This document shows positions 24,720-38,400 of a stretch of DNA of 64,000 nucleotides, one piece after another. How positions within the stretch are numbered: the first letter of the stretch is position 1; the number at the start of each line of letters is the position of its first letter. This DNA is from Casuarina equisetifolia. Its lineage: Eukaryota > Streptophyta > Magnoliopsida > Fagales > Casuarinaceae. Where the stretch lies: positions 27,117,258-27,181,257 of the forward strand of contig CM052354.1 of the NCBI GenBank assembly GCA_028551475.1, in the 5' to 3' direction. The notes under the pieces are model-generated. The model did not search any database. It saw only the letters and a list, made by a program, of their open reading frames with translations, and had not been told where the DNA came from. A program made the position numbers and the translations under genes.

Positions 24720-27700
24720 GTACTTCTAGGGAATACATGTTTTTTTTTTTCTTTTATACCGAGTATAAATCCAAATCTTGATTTTTGAAGTTGATGCTAA
24801 AGAGGGTTGAAAGAAGCTTTTTTTGTAGTTTAAACAATTTGATAGATGTATGTCTTGAGACAATTTACACCATAAATATAACCTCTAACCATCAGCAATT
24901 AATATTGTTAAAGGATAAACTTATAAGGATTTCAAGAGAAAAGTCATATCTCAACAATCACATTGTTATAAATGGAAACAATGTGAAGATTATCAAAATT
25001 CTATTTGTTACACCACTGCATGTAATTCACCTAATTCACTGAACTTGCTGACAGTCATAATCATACACATGCACATGCATGCCAGGGATATACAGAACTA
25101 TGAATCGAATCAAATTAAAGACTGAAAATGAATTATGTCCAGTTCTACATCTGATAAAGACACTTTATCTGTGTCTTTATCTTCTCCTTTTTTTGTTCTG
25201 GGGGATAACACATTTTGTCTAGTAATCTTGAATGAGGACCGGCAATAACAGCAAGCTGGATGAGAATGTTATGCAGAAAAACAAACTGAAAAAAAAAAAC
25301 AGGAAAGAATTGACAAAAGGCAATAATGCTTCATGAGGTCTCCAAATCTACACTGGATTTATGATTAGCAGCCGCAGATGGAAGAGGCTGATCGGTTTCC
25401 TTCCTGTATGCTTCCCAAAGTTGCTGTTCTATCCCAAGCTTTCTCAGCTCCAACAACCCCCATTCCGCTGCCACGAATCAAATACTGAAGTAATTAGTCT
25501 AGGTGTACGCTAAAAAACACATATACAAGGATGCAAAGAAATAAACATGGGGCTCCATACATGAAATTTAAGATTGTTACGCTTTGAAGCATTAAAGCAT
25601 GGCAAAGAAGAGAAAATAATTGCGATGATGTTGATCATGCTTACCATCCACAGCATCATGTACATCTCAAAAGACAATATGTCAGGACCAAAAAGAAAAA
25701 AAGAGTTGAATTCTATCTCAGGTAAGTAACAAAACTTAAGGCGCGTAACATGTACCTTACAGAATACATCTCAAGGAAAATTACATGGAAACATAGTAAC
25801 TTATGAAAGTAAGTACAACTTCGAAAACAATGATAGTAATTGCACAAAGAAAAATGAAAGAAACCTTTACAGAAGTCAGTTCCCTCAAGCCCATTCAACC
25901 GAAAGCATACTCTCTATATTTCCTTCTCCTGTGAGATCACTTATATCCCCGACAAGCTTGCTCCTGTCTGGATCATTCCCATTTACTCCCTGTCGGACAA
26001 CATAAAAGATTAGCGTGATGCAAGTTTTAAAAAGCAATTACTGTATACTGACAAAAATAAAAGTTCTAATATCCACGGTTGAAAACTAACTTATATGCCA
26101 TGGTTGCTCCTTAGCCTTTTGTCCAGCAGAAATGACAACTTCAAATGGAAGAGGGGCTAAAGACGACCAGTGCTCATGCTTTGACACTGCTATATCTGCA
26201 CATATGGCTACAAAACAAGAGAACTCAGAGTAAACAGCCAAAATAACAACTATCTGACAAGTCAAAAAGATAAAAGAAAGAATAATCAAGTAAAGGTCTG
26301 TGAAGATATCAGACTAGAGATAAAAACAAAAAGATAAAAATGCATACAAAAAAGAATCAAACTACATAACAACAATCATGCACTACTTTTCTTGGAGCAA
26401 AAGGAGCATCCGTGATTGTTTATGTCTTAGATGATAACATGCTTGCAACTTATATAAACCAGATCCACACAAGCAACTTTACAACCAAGCTCATGCACCC
26501 CAGTTTGCACGTCAAGAAAGGACCCATTGCATTAAGGTAGCAACTCATTTCCTCTTTCAATCAGGAGAAGAGGCAGTTGGTTAGAGATCAGGAAAATGCA
26601 TATTGTAACGTAAGAGAACAACTGAGCATACATATTGGCAAAAATTACCTCAATTTCTGTACGAAGAACAGCAATTTCCTCTCCCTTACATCCTTGGTTT
26701 GTTTTGCAGCCTTTATAGCAGCCTGGAACAAGGAAAAAAAAAGCGAAAAAGAGAAGAAAGGTATTCCGCAGCATAAGAACAATTTGCTCATTGCATCCCA
26801 CAACATGACAAAATTTTAATAAAGTCCCTCTAAATCATTTCAAAATCAAACTAGCTCATATGTGACTTTTGTTTTGTAATTTTTCTTTTTAAAGTTGGGT
26901 GGGGCGTGTGGGCGTGGGGGATAAGTACTAAAAAACTCACAGTCAAACCTATTTTCACCTTGAACCTCTTATGTTTTGATGAGAAGATGCCATTGGGTCC
27001 AGTGGCCACCGGAAAATTCAATTAAGTTTATTTGACCAAGGAAAAACAAATGTCATCTTTGTGCCACATCCAATCTTCACACAAACCTCTCTTTGACTTA
27101 ACATTTCTTCCTTCCCACAGATAAATCATGCATACAATTAATAACCGAGGACACGAAATATGAAATGTCAAGGCAGATCAAACCAAATTTACCATTTCAA
27201 CAATTTGACTTCAAGGTACACGCCTTCTCCAAGAGTTGCAACCTGAGAAAGTAGAATTAAGCATGAACAGAGATACATCAGCACCAACACTTTTTTGAGA
27301 GACAAATCCAGAACTAATTTGTCAACCTTCACGGCTAAGACTAAAATGGGTGATGAAATAAACTGACTGACGATTTAGTCAGCAACCAGCTCAACAAATA
27401 GCTACTTGAATACACATCAAACATTTAACAGACAAGCTAACACTTTCCTTATGGACTGAACAATGCATATCAACCATCACAATATACGACAACCAGCACC
27501 ACTAAATACAGAACTCTCTCAAGGAAGCATCCATTACTGAGACGAGAAGGCAAGAATATGCTCCACAACAAAGGGTAAGAAAAGATCTCTGTCACATATC
27601 CTTGGTTAGATTAGAGTGTTGTGAGTTGAGTGGAGAGTTTATTCCTGAAAATGTCATTCTGCTGGGTGCACATATCTTGGGATTTGCAGGTAAAGTGAGT

Positions 27701-29133
27701 GTTATAAAGGAAAGGTGAGTCAAGAGCCTTTTTGAGTTAAGAGAGTATCAATAGAGCATACAGAAGTGAGTTTGCTTAAGCGAGATGAGTCATTATATTA
27801 GAAGACGACATGTTGAAGTTAGCAAAGACAAGCAATGCACCCTAAGAGGGTTCCAATGAACCATATCCTACTTCTAGGAGAAAAGCTGCAATTAGACAAC
27901 TTTTCAAACCAAGCAATAGCCCTATAAACACCTGCTCTTATTTACTTCCTTCACCTTCATCTAATGAGAGAGATCAGACTGCAAAAGGGCTAATGATTTG
28001 ATTTTTCTTGATACTTTTGAGTCCCTCACTTTCTCACAAGCTAAGACCGAGTGAACTGGTTTACAAATGGAATGACTTTGGTAGACACAATCAATAAAGC
28101 AAGACATTCTTCATTTTATTAGCGTGATCAAGCCAACTATAAATTACCAAAAACAATAAACTATTTTAATAGATAATTTTCCAGACAGAAATAACTTCTG
28201 TCTCCCTTCTGCGCCATTTCTTCTACAAACAAAGGTAACCAGGTAAAAATTACAATGAAAACATATGCTGACTAAAAATTGACCTTTTCTCAAGCTCCCT
28301 CATTCTGGCCTCTGCTTGCTCACGTCTTTCTTCTGCAGCTCTAAGCTGTACGGCATCTCAGGCAACAATACTAATGTCACATGCCAGTAGGCATAGAACT
28401 GAACCTTTTTAGAAATAGAACTGAGCCTTTTTGTTTTCATTTCTTCTATTGAGTTTAGACTGCACACCTTATCAATAATAGCCTCATTTTCTGCTTGTAG
28501 CATATCAAGCTGCACTTAAAACATGTTAAAATTCAAACGATAGCTTCAAGAATTACATTTTAAATTCCACAAAACACCGTTTTAAGGTTGGCAAAAACCA
28601 TATACAGTTTCCTTCAGCAAATTTCAAATGCTATCCATGACAGCTACAGAAAAAGATTTGTGGATAAGAATAGCATACTTCATCACGAAGTGAGGAAGTT
28701 TCGTGCTGAACTCCTACATCTTTCGAGATAAGTTGTGCAATCTCTGGTGTAAACCTGCATGTTAGACTAACAATAACATCTAAGCAATAGATTGATAAGA
28801 TCAAATGTCCGCCAAAGGTCCCTAGAAAACAGAGTTCATGAATTCATCATCAAAAGCGCAGATGAATGAACCTGCTACGTAATTGTAAACACCACCATGC
28901 ATAACATAAACAAGGGCACACCCGCATATTTGATTCATACATAGAGGAACTGTATCCCCACAGACCATTGTTGGATGGCCATTAAAAAAAGCAGTGCAAT
29001 GAAAGTCGGCAGATGCTAGTTTCTAACACATTGAGGAACTTGTCATCTTAAAACAGTCCTTGGGAGAAGTGAAGATGCTGTACAAAGATGACTCGTGTAA
29101 GGATCACCAAAGTTTAGGATCAGCAAGTATTCA
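24720..29133 (-). pseudogene. Partial tandem copy of SCD2, with exons deleted
   Basis: A direct repeat of the 3' two thirds of the intact SCD2 gene (32455-39294), including introns and the 3' flank. Retained exon-like segments: SCD2 exon 3 (about 28755-28682), exon 4 (about 28510), exon 5 (about 28345-28282), exon 6 (about 27240), exon 7 (about 27110), exon 8 (about 26725-26650), exon 11 (about 26215-26104), exon 12 (about 25990-25868) and the last exon (25467-25331). Missing relative to the parent: exons 9-10 (parent about 36319-36610) and nearly all of exons 13-16 (parent about 33613-35418). The first two exons were never included. Other damage: a 1-base deletion near 25892 in exon 12 and loss of the AG acceptor before exon 7 (CTGCAG to CTGTGG). 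It cannot make a normal SCD2 protein. Confidence 0.9.
24720..29133. repeat. Segmental duplication, left copy (pairs with 32455-39294)
   Basis: Homology starts at 'tacttctagggaata' (24720 and 32455) and ends at 'tttaggat.agcaagtattca' (about 29133 and 39294). The left copy is 4.4 kb and the right 6.8 kb; most of the difference is three deletions in the left copy. Both copies are in the same orientation, separated by a 3.3-kb single-copy spacer holding the F-box gene. Confidence 0.9.
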
Positions 29134-29734
29134 ACAAACATGGCCTGACTTTGTTTCTATCCTCCTTTTTGACCTTTCATCTCTAATTTTTTGAACTAGA
29201 GAAAGTCCTAGGGGTGGAAATTTCTTTTAAACAAGAGTTTAAGATCGGATTGGAAGTTCCTACCATAGGAGTCATGCTTTACGGGTTTTGAATTTACCAA
29301 TGTTTACCAATAGTTAGGAATGACACTCATTTGTGAATATAGAGTCAATCTATAACTTATTGTGTAAGAAAATTATTAAGATGATGCTAGGTAACAATGG
29401 ACACTAAGACTCCCTTTTTGACGCTTTACTCCATTTTTTTGACTCTGTTCTTCAAAGGTTTTAGTTCAATTATAATAGATTAATCTAACATCTTATGTAA
29501 TTAGAGTTTACATATTCTAAGAGATTTACTAATGTGGTAAGTGTTAAGCTAGCATATTTGTTATTGTCTTTCATACAATCCATAAAATTCATCATGTGTA
29601 TTAAAACATCAACAAATGAAAAATTTGTAGGGGCAAGAGTAGGAGGCACAACGTGGCTCACTATGATCAAACAAAACTCGAAAGCTCTATACATATATGG
29701 AAAATGTCAAATACAAAGGAAAAAGCTCTAAGCT

Positions 29735-30878
29735 TCACCGTCTAAAAAAACTCAATGAACTAAATTCAATTGCAATATCATGGCTATCATCAGTATCACC
29801 ATTAATAAGTAGAAGGCTTCCTTGTGAAGGCGTTGCCCAAAAATCTCTAGAAATGCCCAAAAAATTTACATTTCGCTGGGTCTTCTTTACTCTGTCATAC
29901 CAATAGTATTCGTCGGAGACCTCCATCAAAATTTCTCGGCCATCCTTTGAAATCACTAAAGGCCTTAGTCTTGAGTACCGTATCCTGTAAAGCAGGGACC
30001 TATCGCAGCTCGTTGGATGAGTGTAAAGTAAGGACCAACTGCTTGCCACTCCGTAGTCCTCCATCATCCAAATTTCATGACTCGTACATGCACAAAGCCT
30101 TCCTCCTAAGACCTTCAAACTGCATCCTGATAGAGACTCCACGGGAAAGGGATGAGCTTGGAATTTCTCTTTGGTAAGATCAAATGCCACAAGGACGGTT
30201 TGGTTATATGGTATCCCTTCAATTTCACCCACCCAATGCATACTGCCATTTAAATAAGTCCCAACCCCAGAAATAAAATCCTCGACAGGCCATTTGTCTT
30301 CTACCCTTCTCCATGAACTTTCTTTCAGACTATACACCAAAACATCATAGACTATAACAAGCTCTCCAGATTTAGACAGTTCGACGATATTCACAACCTT
30401 GTAATCATCGTTTATCGGATCATACCCGATTCCTACATTGGATAACTGCTTGTGGAAATCAAAAGTATTTAGCTTCAAAGGCGGTATCGTCTTGTGTTTT
30501 CTGATCGATGGATTCCATACTACAATCCCATTTTTGTCGTCGTGCCCACAAAACAAACCATTGCAATGATTGTTAATGCGCCGCAGCCATTTTGGAATAG
30601 ATGACGATTGGACGACCTTCATGGGCTTGTCAAACCAACCCTCGTTGTTAAGTTTCACCAAGCAATACTCATCCCAATAACACCGCAAGACGAAGATGCG
30701 TTCACTGAGGGTCTGAATGGAGCGTTCAAGATGCAATTTGATCAACTTTGGATCCCGGATTAGAGCACGCCATGATTTCGACACGCTCTGAAAAACGCAC
30801 TAGAGACTGGACAGGAAGCCATAAAAGTATTTCCATGAAAAGATCTTCCGTAATTAGATCCTGTGAGAGTCTTGACAT
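29735..30878 (-). pseudogene. F-box / F-box-associated (FBA) protein gene with a frameshift after the F-box
   Basis: F-box proteins recruit substrates to SCF ubiquitin ligases. The F-box begins at the ATG at 30878 (MSRLSQDLITEDLFMEIL, then WLPVQSLVRF). It is followed in another frame by SKSWRALIRDPKLIKLHL and a long FBA region, with NNHCNGLFCGHD, VVWNPSIRKHKTIPP, VGIGYDPINDDYKVV, YLNGSMHWVG and VLVAFDLTKEKF, ending in a stop at 29735. From ATG to stop is 1144 bases, one more than a multiple of three, so one indel separates the two halves (around 30785-30800, after LVRF). The 349-codon downstream frame is otherwise open. Either a recent pseudogene, an F-box-less FBA protein from the internal ATG at 30784, or a base-call error. 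No intron is needed, as usual for this family. It sits between the two SCD2 copies. Confidence 0.8.
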
Positions 30879-31790
30879 CTTTCTACCGCGGCCATGTAAG
30901 CAAACTCCAAACCAACTTGTTTGTGAACCGGATTCATTATTTATAGGCTTGTTGGCAAGCAGACTCCGATGAGAACTCGCAACAACCTGCTAATTGAATT
31001 CTCTCAGACGTTTGATTTGGCAATAGCTGCGATCAAAGCAGTTAATCAAAAATCCCAAAAATAGGTCAACACAGAGAGAAACGAGAGAGAAAAACGGCTG
31101 GCTGTGAGGAGAGAGAGAGACAAAATCCCAGAAGGCTGTGAGCAGGGAGAGAAAGGAGAAAGAAATCGGGGCTGGCGGAGAGGAGAGAGAAACGAAATCG
31201 AGAATGGCCGGGAGATTCAGGCTTTTGAATTTCAGCTTTCCTTTTGGATTTGGGTCTAGGGGAGATTCAGGTGGGCTTTAAGGGAATGGGATTCGGAGAG
31301 AAATTGGGTGTGGGTCTCGGCGAGGTTCAGGTTGGCTTTAAGGGAATGGGATTGTGAGGGAAATTGGGCGTCGAGGAGAGGACACATATGGAAATAAAAA
31401 AATAGAAAAAAACCTAAACGTCCAAATTCTTGTCGTGCGTTTTCTCACAGTTTCTGGTGTGGACGGATTTGCCCTCACACATTTGCAGGCGTAAAAATGC
31501 TTATAGAATTCTTTAAAGTCTATTCCCTTATTACAAATAAATAATTTTAATAATATTATTAGCCAATTCGGGGCGAAAGGTTTTGAATCCCATTGCCTTT
31601 TCCTACTTTATTGTTAAGTCTTGGCTTCGGCTGTACAACGGTAAGCTCCTCTTCCAGGAGGATCCAAAAGAAAGCCTAGTTAGTACTTCTCTCCCCTATC
31701 TCCATCATACGACATACGATCGACTATCATGTTCTCTAAACCAGCTATCATTTGGTTTAATAATTAGTGGTAATCGAAAGCTAATATTAT

Positions 31791-31870
31791 AACTTGCTCT
31801 ATTTCTTTTAATACTCAAGTCAACGATCGTAACTTGCTCTATTTCTTTTAATACTCAAGTCAACGATCGT
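31791..31870. repeat. Perfect 40-bp tandem duplication
   Basis: The 40-bp unit 'aacttgctctatttctttta...' occurs at 31791-31830 and identically at 31831-31870. Perfect identity implies a recent event. Confidence 0.95.
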
Positions 31871-32234
31871 ATTAATATCATTGACTTTGACCAATTAAAA
31901 TTTATTATAAAAATTGATATGACATAATGAAATTCAAGGTCCGATTACAATGGACTTCAAATTATACAAAATAAATGATAATTTCTCAAAAAAGGAGAAG
32001 CTTATAATTCATGATTTTTGTGCATGTCAAAATATATGACATAATTATAAATTACTTGATATGACAGACATGTTTTTTTATATGGAACACAACCTTTCTA
32101 GTTTGAATTACTTAATGCACATTGCATTATTATTGGAATTGCTCATTAGGACCAAATGCACCAAATAAAACCTTTAGCTGTAGAAAGTACGTGTAAAGGT
32201 AGTTATATATTTTGAAAATTAGATATAATGGGAA

Positions 32235-32352
32235 ATTTTCTTGACTTAGTGGTAAATGGGTAAGACCTGAAAAATTCACCCACTTAAGGGTTCGAATCTC
32301 CTCTACTAAGACACAAGACACAAGCAAATGAAATAAGAAAAAAAAAACATAC
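32235..32352 (+). mobile_element. tRNA-derived SINE-like element
   Basis: An A-box-like 'cttagtggtaaatggg' (about 32247) and a B-box 'gggttcgaatctcc' (about 32288) are spaced as in a Pol III promoter, followed by a body and an A-rich 3' tail (32337-32348). It does not fold into a full tRNA with an acceptor stem by inspection, so a SINE is the better reading. No target duplication was confirmed. Confidence 0.4.
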
Positions 32353-32454
32353 TTGTTTGAGACTCATTAAAACAATCACCCCTTCTTGATAAGAATTTAG
32401 AGGAAAATAAATAATTTTCTCTTTTTAAACTAAGAAACCTCATGTTTCCCATCC

Positions 32455-35400
32455 ATACTTCTAGGGAATACCATTTTTCCCCCCTTCTTTTATACCGAGT
32501 ACAAATCCAGAACTTGATTTTTCAAGTTGGTGCTAAAGAGAGTTGAAAGAGCTTATTTTATTTTATTTTAAATTTAAACAATTTGATAGATAAATGTCAT
32601 GAGACAATTTATACCATTATACGATCGTTAGCTATAATAGATAAATATCAGCAATCAACGTTAAATTGATATGGATATCAACAAAACTCTATTTATTATA
32701 CCACAACACGTAATTCTCTGAGCTTACTGAGAGAGTCATAAACATAGGCACAAGGATGCCAAGAATCTAAAAGACTACAAATCCAATAGAATTAAAGACC
32801 AAAAATCAAATTATGTCCAGTGCTACATTTGATAAAGACATCATCTTCTCTTTCTCTCTCTTTATCTGTGTCTTTTTCTTTTTTCATGGGGGATGTAACA
32901 CGTTTTGTCTAGTAATCTTGAATGAGGACCGGCTATAACAGCAAGGTGGATGAGAACGTTATGCAGAAAAAACAAATAAAAAAATACAAGAAAGAATTGA
33001 CAAAAGACAATGATGCTTCACGAGGTCTCCGAATCTACACTGGGTCTGTGATTAGCGGCCGCGGATGGAAGAGGCTGATCAGTTTCCTTCCTGGATGCTT
33101 CCCAAAGTTGCTGTTCTATCCCAAGCTTTCTCAGCTCCAACAAGCCTCGTTCCGCTGCCACGAATCATATACTTAAGCAATTAATCTATGTATATGCTAA
33201 AAAACACATATCAGCTTAAAGCTTATGTGCATACAGAGAAGCAAAGCTGGTTTCAAAAGGAATAAAACACCGCAAATATTCTCCAATTCTCTACTAAAAG
33301 GATGCAAAACATGCAAATAAAGGGCGGGCGCATTTTCTCGTAGCTTGATCCAAAGTATTCTATTAGAAAAATGGGGTGATGAACTATGACACAGGCTTTT
33401 GCTAATGTCTACGGAAGATTAAGTTCAAAACCACACTTGCACCCATAACACACATAAAAACCAAGCAACAAACATGGCCTGTATATGCCACAAGGTTATG
33501 GGGCTCTATACATGAAATTTAAGGTGGTTACTCTTTGAAGCACTAAAACATGGCAAAGAAGAGGAAACAATTGCGATGGTGTTGACCAAGCTTACCATCC
33601 ACAGCATCATGTGAAGTGGGAGATTGTCCCATACGGCTGATCCAAAACTGAAGCCGCTCTTCTGCTATGTCCTCTTCAACACCATGTACCTTAGCTCTTC
33701 TCCAAAAGTAAGTTAGCCAAGCCTGCATACAGAATCTTGGTTCTGAAAACAACTCGCATTGACGTACATTGTTCCACATTCAAAATGATAAGGTCGTCTT
33801 TTAAAAATCATTCCCAATTTGGAGCCTTTTCTAGGAGAAAAACCAACTCATTTCAAGATGTTGCAAGTGAATAACTCTATTGTAACTCACAAATTCTACA
33901 AGATACTAAAAAATTTCTTGGATAGTCACTGATGCCTTCATTGTAATAGATAAATCAAGCAAAATTCCAATATTGCCAGGTCATGGAAACTACTTCCATT
34001 GAAGGTTGCTTGCGGAGGACTTCGTTAATGACATTATTATCTTCACCCCAAGTTCAATATTTCTGAACATAAGCCCATGTTATATGCATTCATGTTTTAG
34101 TGCATGCCATGGTACACTGTCAACGACTGCCTTTTCCTTTTATTTTCCTCTCTTAACTATGTGAGGAAATATGATAGTGAAGATGAACACCAAATGAAAT
34201 AAAAAGACAAGAAACATAAGCAGTTGACCTCTTTGAAAAGAACATCTTCCGCCTCCTCTTCACTTAATTCTGCGGGAGAGTACAACAAATATTAGCTGTA
34301 ACATCACTCTTCAATCAACTGTTCGACCAATTGCACAAATGATAAAATAACCTAGTGATCTGAATGCAATTATTCAAAATCAACAAAGAATATGTACTAG
34401 TGCACTCTTACGGAGCCAGACCACTTGCATGCCCTAAATAACAAAAAAATGAAAATATCACTTTGCTCTGGTTTGTAGATAAAGAATGCAAAACAACCAA
34501 TCAATTTTTAAGATTGGAACCGTCCCTTCTTAAGGGTATAAGAGAAGCCATAAAATGAACATATGTTTGCAGATGCAGTATAAAATGTAATGCAGAAGCA
34601 AGGCCAACTCCCTTCTATGTGATCTGAACCTATTGGGAAATCTTTGGTATAAAAGCTTGATATCAAATAATATTTGTTCCATTATTAATAATCTTATGAT
34701 TGTTTCACAAAATAATAATAGGGGTATATCGAAGTGTATCTTACCAAATGCCTCTACAAACTTAGGATCACCTGGCGATTTGGAATCTGAAATTAGAAAA
34801 CAAAGTGAAAAATAAGCACTGGACATGTTAATGTTATTGTCCCTGTCATCTTTTATGACAAGCTAATCATCTTAGTGTAGTCAATATGAAAGACTTGCTT
34901 CCAATTAAATCCCTTACCCCAAACATGATACCTAGATCATTAAACCATTTATGAATACAAAGATATGATGTAACTTGAAACCAAAATACTGTAATCAGTA
35001 AGAGAAGCCCAGTGCCCTATATCAAATATTATATGACACCAACCTAAAAGTAAACAGTTTGTCAAATGGTAAAATGAAAAACCAGAAGTTCAAATAGAAA
35101 TCGAGGAAAGCACTGAAGTCGAAATATAAAATAGAAAGGCAGAAGGTTAATGACAGACAAGTCTAGTAAAGGGGATCTTGCAATTGTGCTCGTCACGAAG
35201 ACCTTTTTTTCTTTTAAATCTGACTGAAATGAAATTGTTTAGACCCCAGAAATAATAGAAGACTATACCTATAGTAGTCTGCCGAACCAAATTTGGACGC
35301 CTGTGTTGGGCCAATGCTAGCACCACAGCATCCTCAACCTTGAAACAACAGTGGCACAAAAGTTTGCGGTAAGTATGTAAGCTTTCCACTCTATTTTCCT

Positions 35401-38400
35401 TCTTAACAAAAACAATAGATCTCAAAAGAAACTATGTCAGGACAAAAAATAAAAAAAGAGTTGAATTCTATCTCAGCTAAGTAACAACCCTTAAGGCACA
35501 TAACCTGTACCTTATGGAAAACATCTCAAGGAAAATTACACAGAAACATAGCAACTTACGAAAGTGAGTACAATTTGAAAAACAATAATAGTAATTGCAT
35601 GAAGAAAAAGGAAACAAACCTTTAGAGAAGCCAGTTCCCTCAAGCCCATTTCAACTGAAAGCATACTCTCTATATTTCCTTCTCCTGTGAGATCACTTAT
35701 ATCCCGGACAAGCTTGCTTCTGTCTGGATCGTTGCCATCTGGTCCATGTCAGACAACATAAAAGATTAACGTGATGCAAGCTTTAAAAAGCAATTACTGT
35801 ATAGTGACAGAAATAAAAGTTCTAATATCCACGGTTGAAAACTAACTTATATGCCATGATTCCTCCTTAGCCTTTTGTCCAGCAGAAATGACAACTTCAA
35901 ATGGAAGAGGGGCTAGAGACGACCAGTGCTCATGCTTTGACACTGCTATATCTGCACATATGGCTACAAAACAAGAGAACTCAGAGTAAACAGCCAAAAT
36001 AACGACCATCTGACAAATCAAAAAGAAAAAAAGAAAGAATAATCATGTAAAGGTCTATGAAGATATCAGACTAGAGATAAACACAAAAAAACGAAGAGAA
36101 AGAATCAAACTACAGAACAATAATCATGCACTACTGTTCTTGGAGTGAAAAGAGCACCCGTGATTGTTTATGTCTTAGATGATAACATGCTTGCAACTTA
36201 TATAAACAGATCAACACAGAAGAAATTTTACAACCAAGCTGATGTATCCCAGTTTGCACATCAAGCAAGGACCCATTGAATTAAGGTAGCAACATATTTC
36301 CTCTTTCAATCAGGAGAAGAAAATAAAAAGTTTATTACCATGCTGTACAGCTAAACCCCAGTAACGGGCAAGCCAACATCGTTTAAGAACAACCTCCTCC
36401 TAAAAACAGGTAGTGTAAAAGAGTTAGGAGTTTGGACAAATGATCAAAAATGTCACTTGATTATCAATAGACAAACCATCTCTTCTTGGGTCAAAATCAT
36501 TCTCTGTGTCATTGTCCTAAGAGCCTTTGCTTCAGATTCTGCTTCTTGGAGGTGCTCCAGAGCTGTTGCAGCATCATCTTTTAAGTTCTAAATGAAACAA
36601 CACATGAAGCAGTTGGTTAAAAATCAGGAAAATCATATTGTAACGGAAGAGAACATCTGAGCATACTTATTGCCAAAAAATACCTCAATTTCTGTACGAA
36701 GAACAGCAATCTCCTCATCCCTCCCATCCTTGGTTTGTTTTGCAGCCTTAATAGCAGCCTGGAACAAAAAAAAATGAAAAAAAGAAAAATGAAAAAGAAA
36801 AGAAAGGTATTCTGCAGCATAAGAACAATTTGCTCATTGCATCCCCACAACAGCATAAGTCCCTCTAAATCATTTCAAAATCAAACTAGCTCATATGTGA
36901 ATTGCACTTAATAATTTTTTCTTTTTGCCATTTTTTTTTTCAAGTCAGGTGGCGGGTGGGGGGTGTTGGCATCAGGGATAAATACTAAAAACTCACACAG
37001 TCAAACCTATTTTCACCTTGCACCGATTATTTTTGGGTGGGAAGATGCCATTGGGTCCAATGGCTACTGGCAAGTTCAATCAAGTTTATTTAACTGAGAA
37101 AAATCAAATTTCATATTTGTGCCACATCCAATCTTCAAACTTACCTCTCTTTGACGTAACATTTCTTCCTTCCTGCAGATAAATCCTGAATAGAATTAAT
37201 TACCGAGGATACTAAATATGAAATGTCAAAGCAGATCAAACCAAATTTACCTTTTCAACAATTTGACTTCAAGGGACACACCTTCTCCAAGAGTTGCAAC
37301 CTGAACAAGAATTGAGCATGAACAGAGATAAATCAGCACCGGCACTTTTTTGAGAGATAAATTCAGCACTAATTTGTCAACCTTCACAGCTAAGACTAAA
37401 ATTGGTGACGAAATAAACTGACTGACAATTTAGACAGCAACCAGCTCAATGAATAGCTACTTGAATACACATCATACATTTAACAGACAAGCAACTAACA
37501 ATTTCCTTATGGGCGAGACAATGCATATCAACTGTCACAACATACAAAACAAATTACAACCAGCACCACTAAATATAGAACTGTTTCAAGGAAGTATACA
37601 TTACTGAAACGCAAAGTATCCATTACTGAAACGAGAAGGCAAGAATATGCCCTCACAACAAGGGGTAAGAAAAGATCTCTGTCACATATCGTTGGTCAGA
37701 TTAGAGTGTTACGAGTGGTGAGTTTATTGCTGAAAAATTCATTCTGCTGGGTGCACATATTTTGGGATTTTAAGGCAAATTGAGTGTTATAAGGGAGAAG
37801 TAAGCCAAGAGCCTTTTTGAGTTAGAGAGTAGCAATACACTCCAATTTGTTGTCTTAGCAGAGTAAGCCTGGGCCATCTCAAGCTATTAGACCTCACCTT
37901 CATGAGCATACGGAAGTGAGTTTGCTTAAACGAGATGAATTGTCATGTTAGAATGAGACATGTTGAAGTAACCAAAGACAAGCATCCACCCGAAGAGGGT
38001 TCCAACGAATCATATCCTACTTCTAGGAGAAAAACTGCAAACCTTAGCAATAGCTCTATAAACACTTCCCTTATTTGCTTCCTTTGCCTTCATCTAAACT
38101 AGCCCTATAAGTGCTACATTGTGCGCTAGCATCAACTTCGTAACAAATCTTTACTTCATTGTGTCCTTCAAGAGGAGCAATTCCCCCAACTTTTGAGTCC
38201 TTCACTTTCTGACAAACTAAGACCAATAGAACTGGTTTAAAGATGGAATGACTTTGCTAGACACAATCAATAAAGCAAGGAGTTCTTCTTATTACCATGA
38301 TCAAACCAACTAGAAATTACTAAAAACAATAAACTATTTCAATAGATAATTTTCCATATAGAAATAACTTCTGTCTCTTTTCTGCACCATTTCTTCCACA

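Larger units (their letters stand above)
30879..32454. other. Spacer with short tandem repeats and a tRNA-derived SINE-like element
   Basis: Upstream of the F-box gene lies a purine-rich GAGAGA tract (31070-31200). Next come two near-copies of 'aggt.ggctttaagggaat' (31270-31350) and a perfect 40-bp tandem duplication (31791-31870). A tRNA-like segment lies near 32235-32350. No protein-coding feature is recognised. Confidence 0.5.

Noticed and set aside
29735..30784. Complete gene starting at MSKSW
   Set aside because: The F-box lies just upstream in another frame. The internal ATG is within the conserved F-box end, so it is not the ancestral start.
32235..32352. Functional tRNA gene
   Set aside because: A- and B-box words are present, but no acceptor stem or anticodon arm closes by inspection and an A-rich tail follows. 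A SINE-like remnant fits better.
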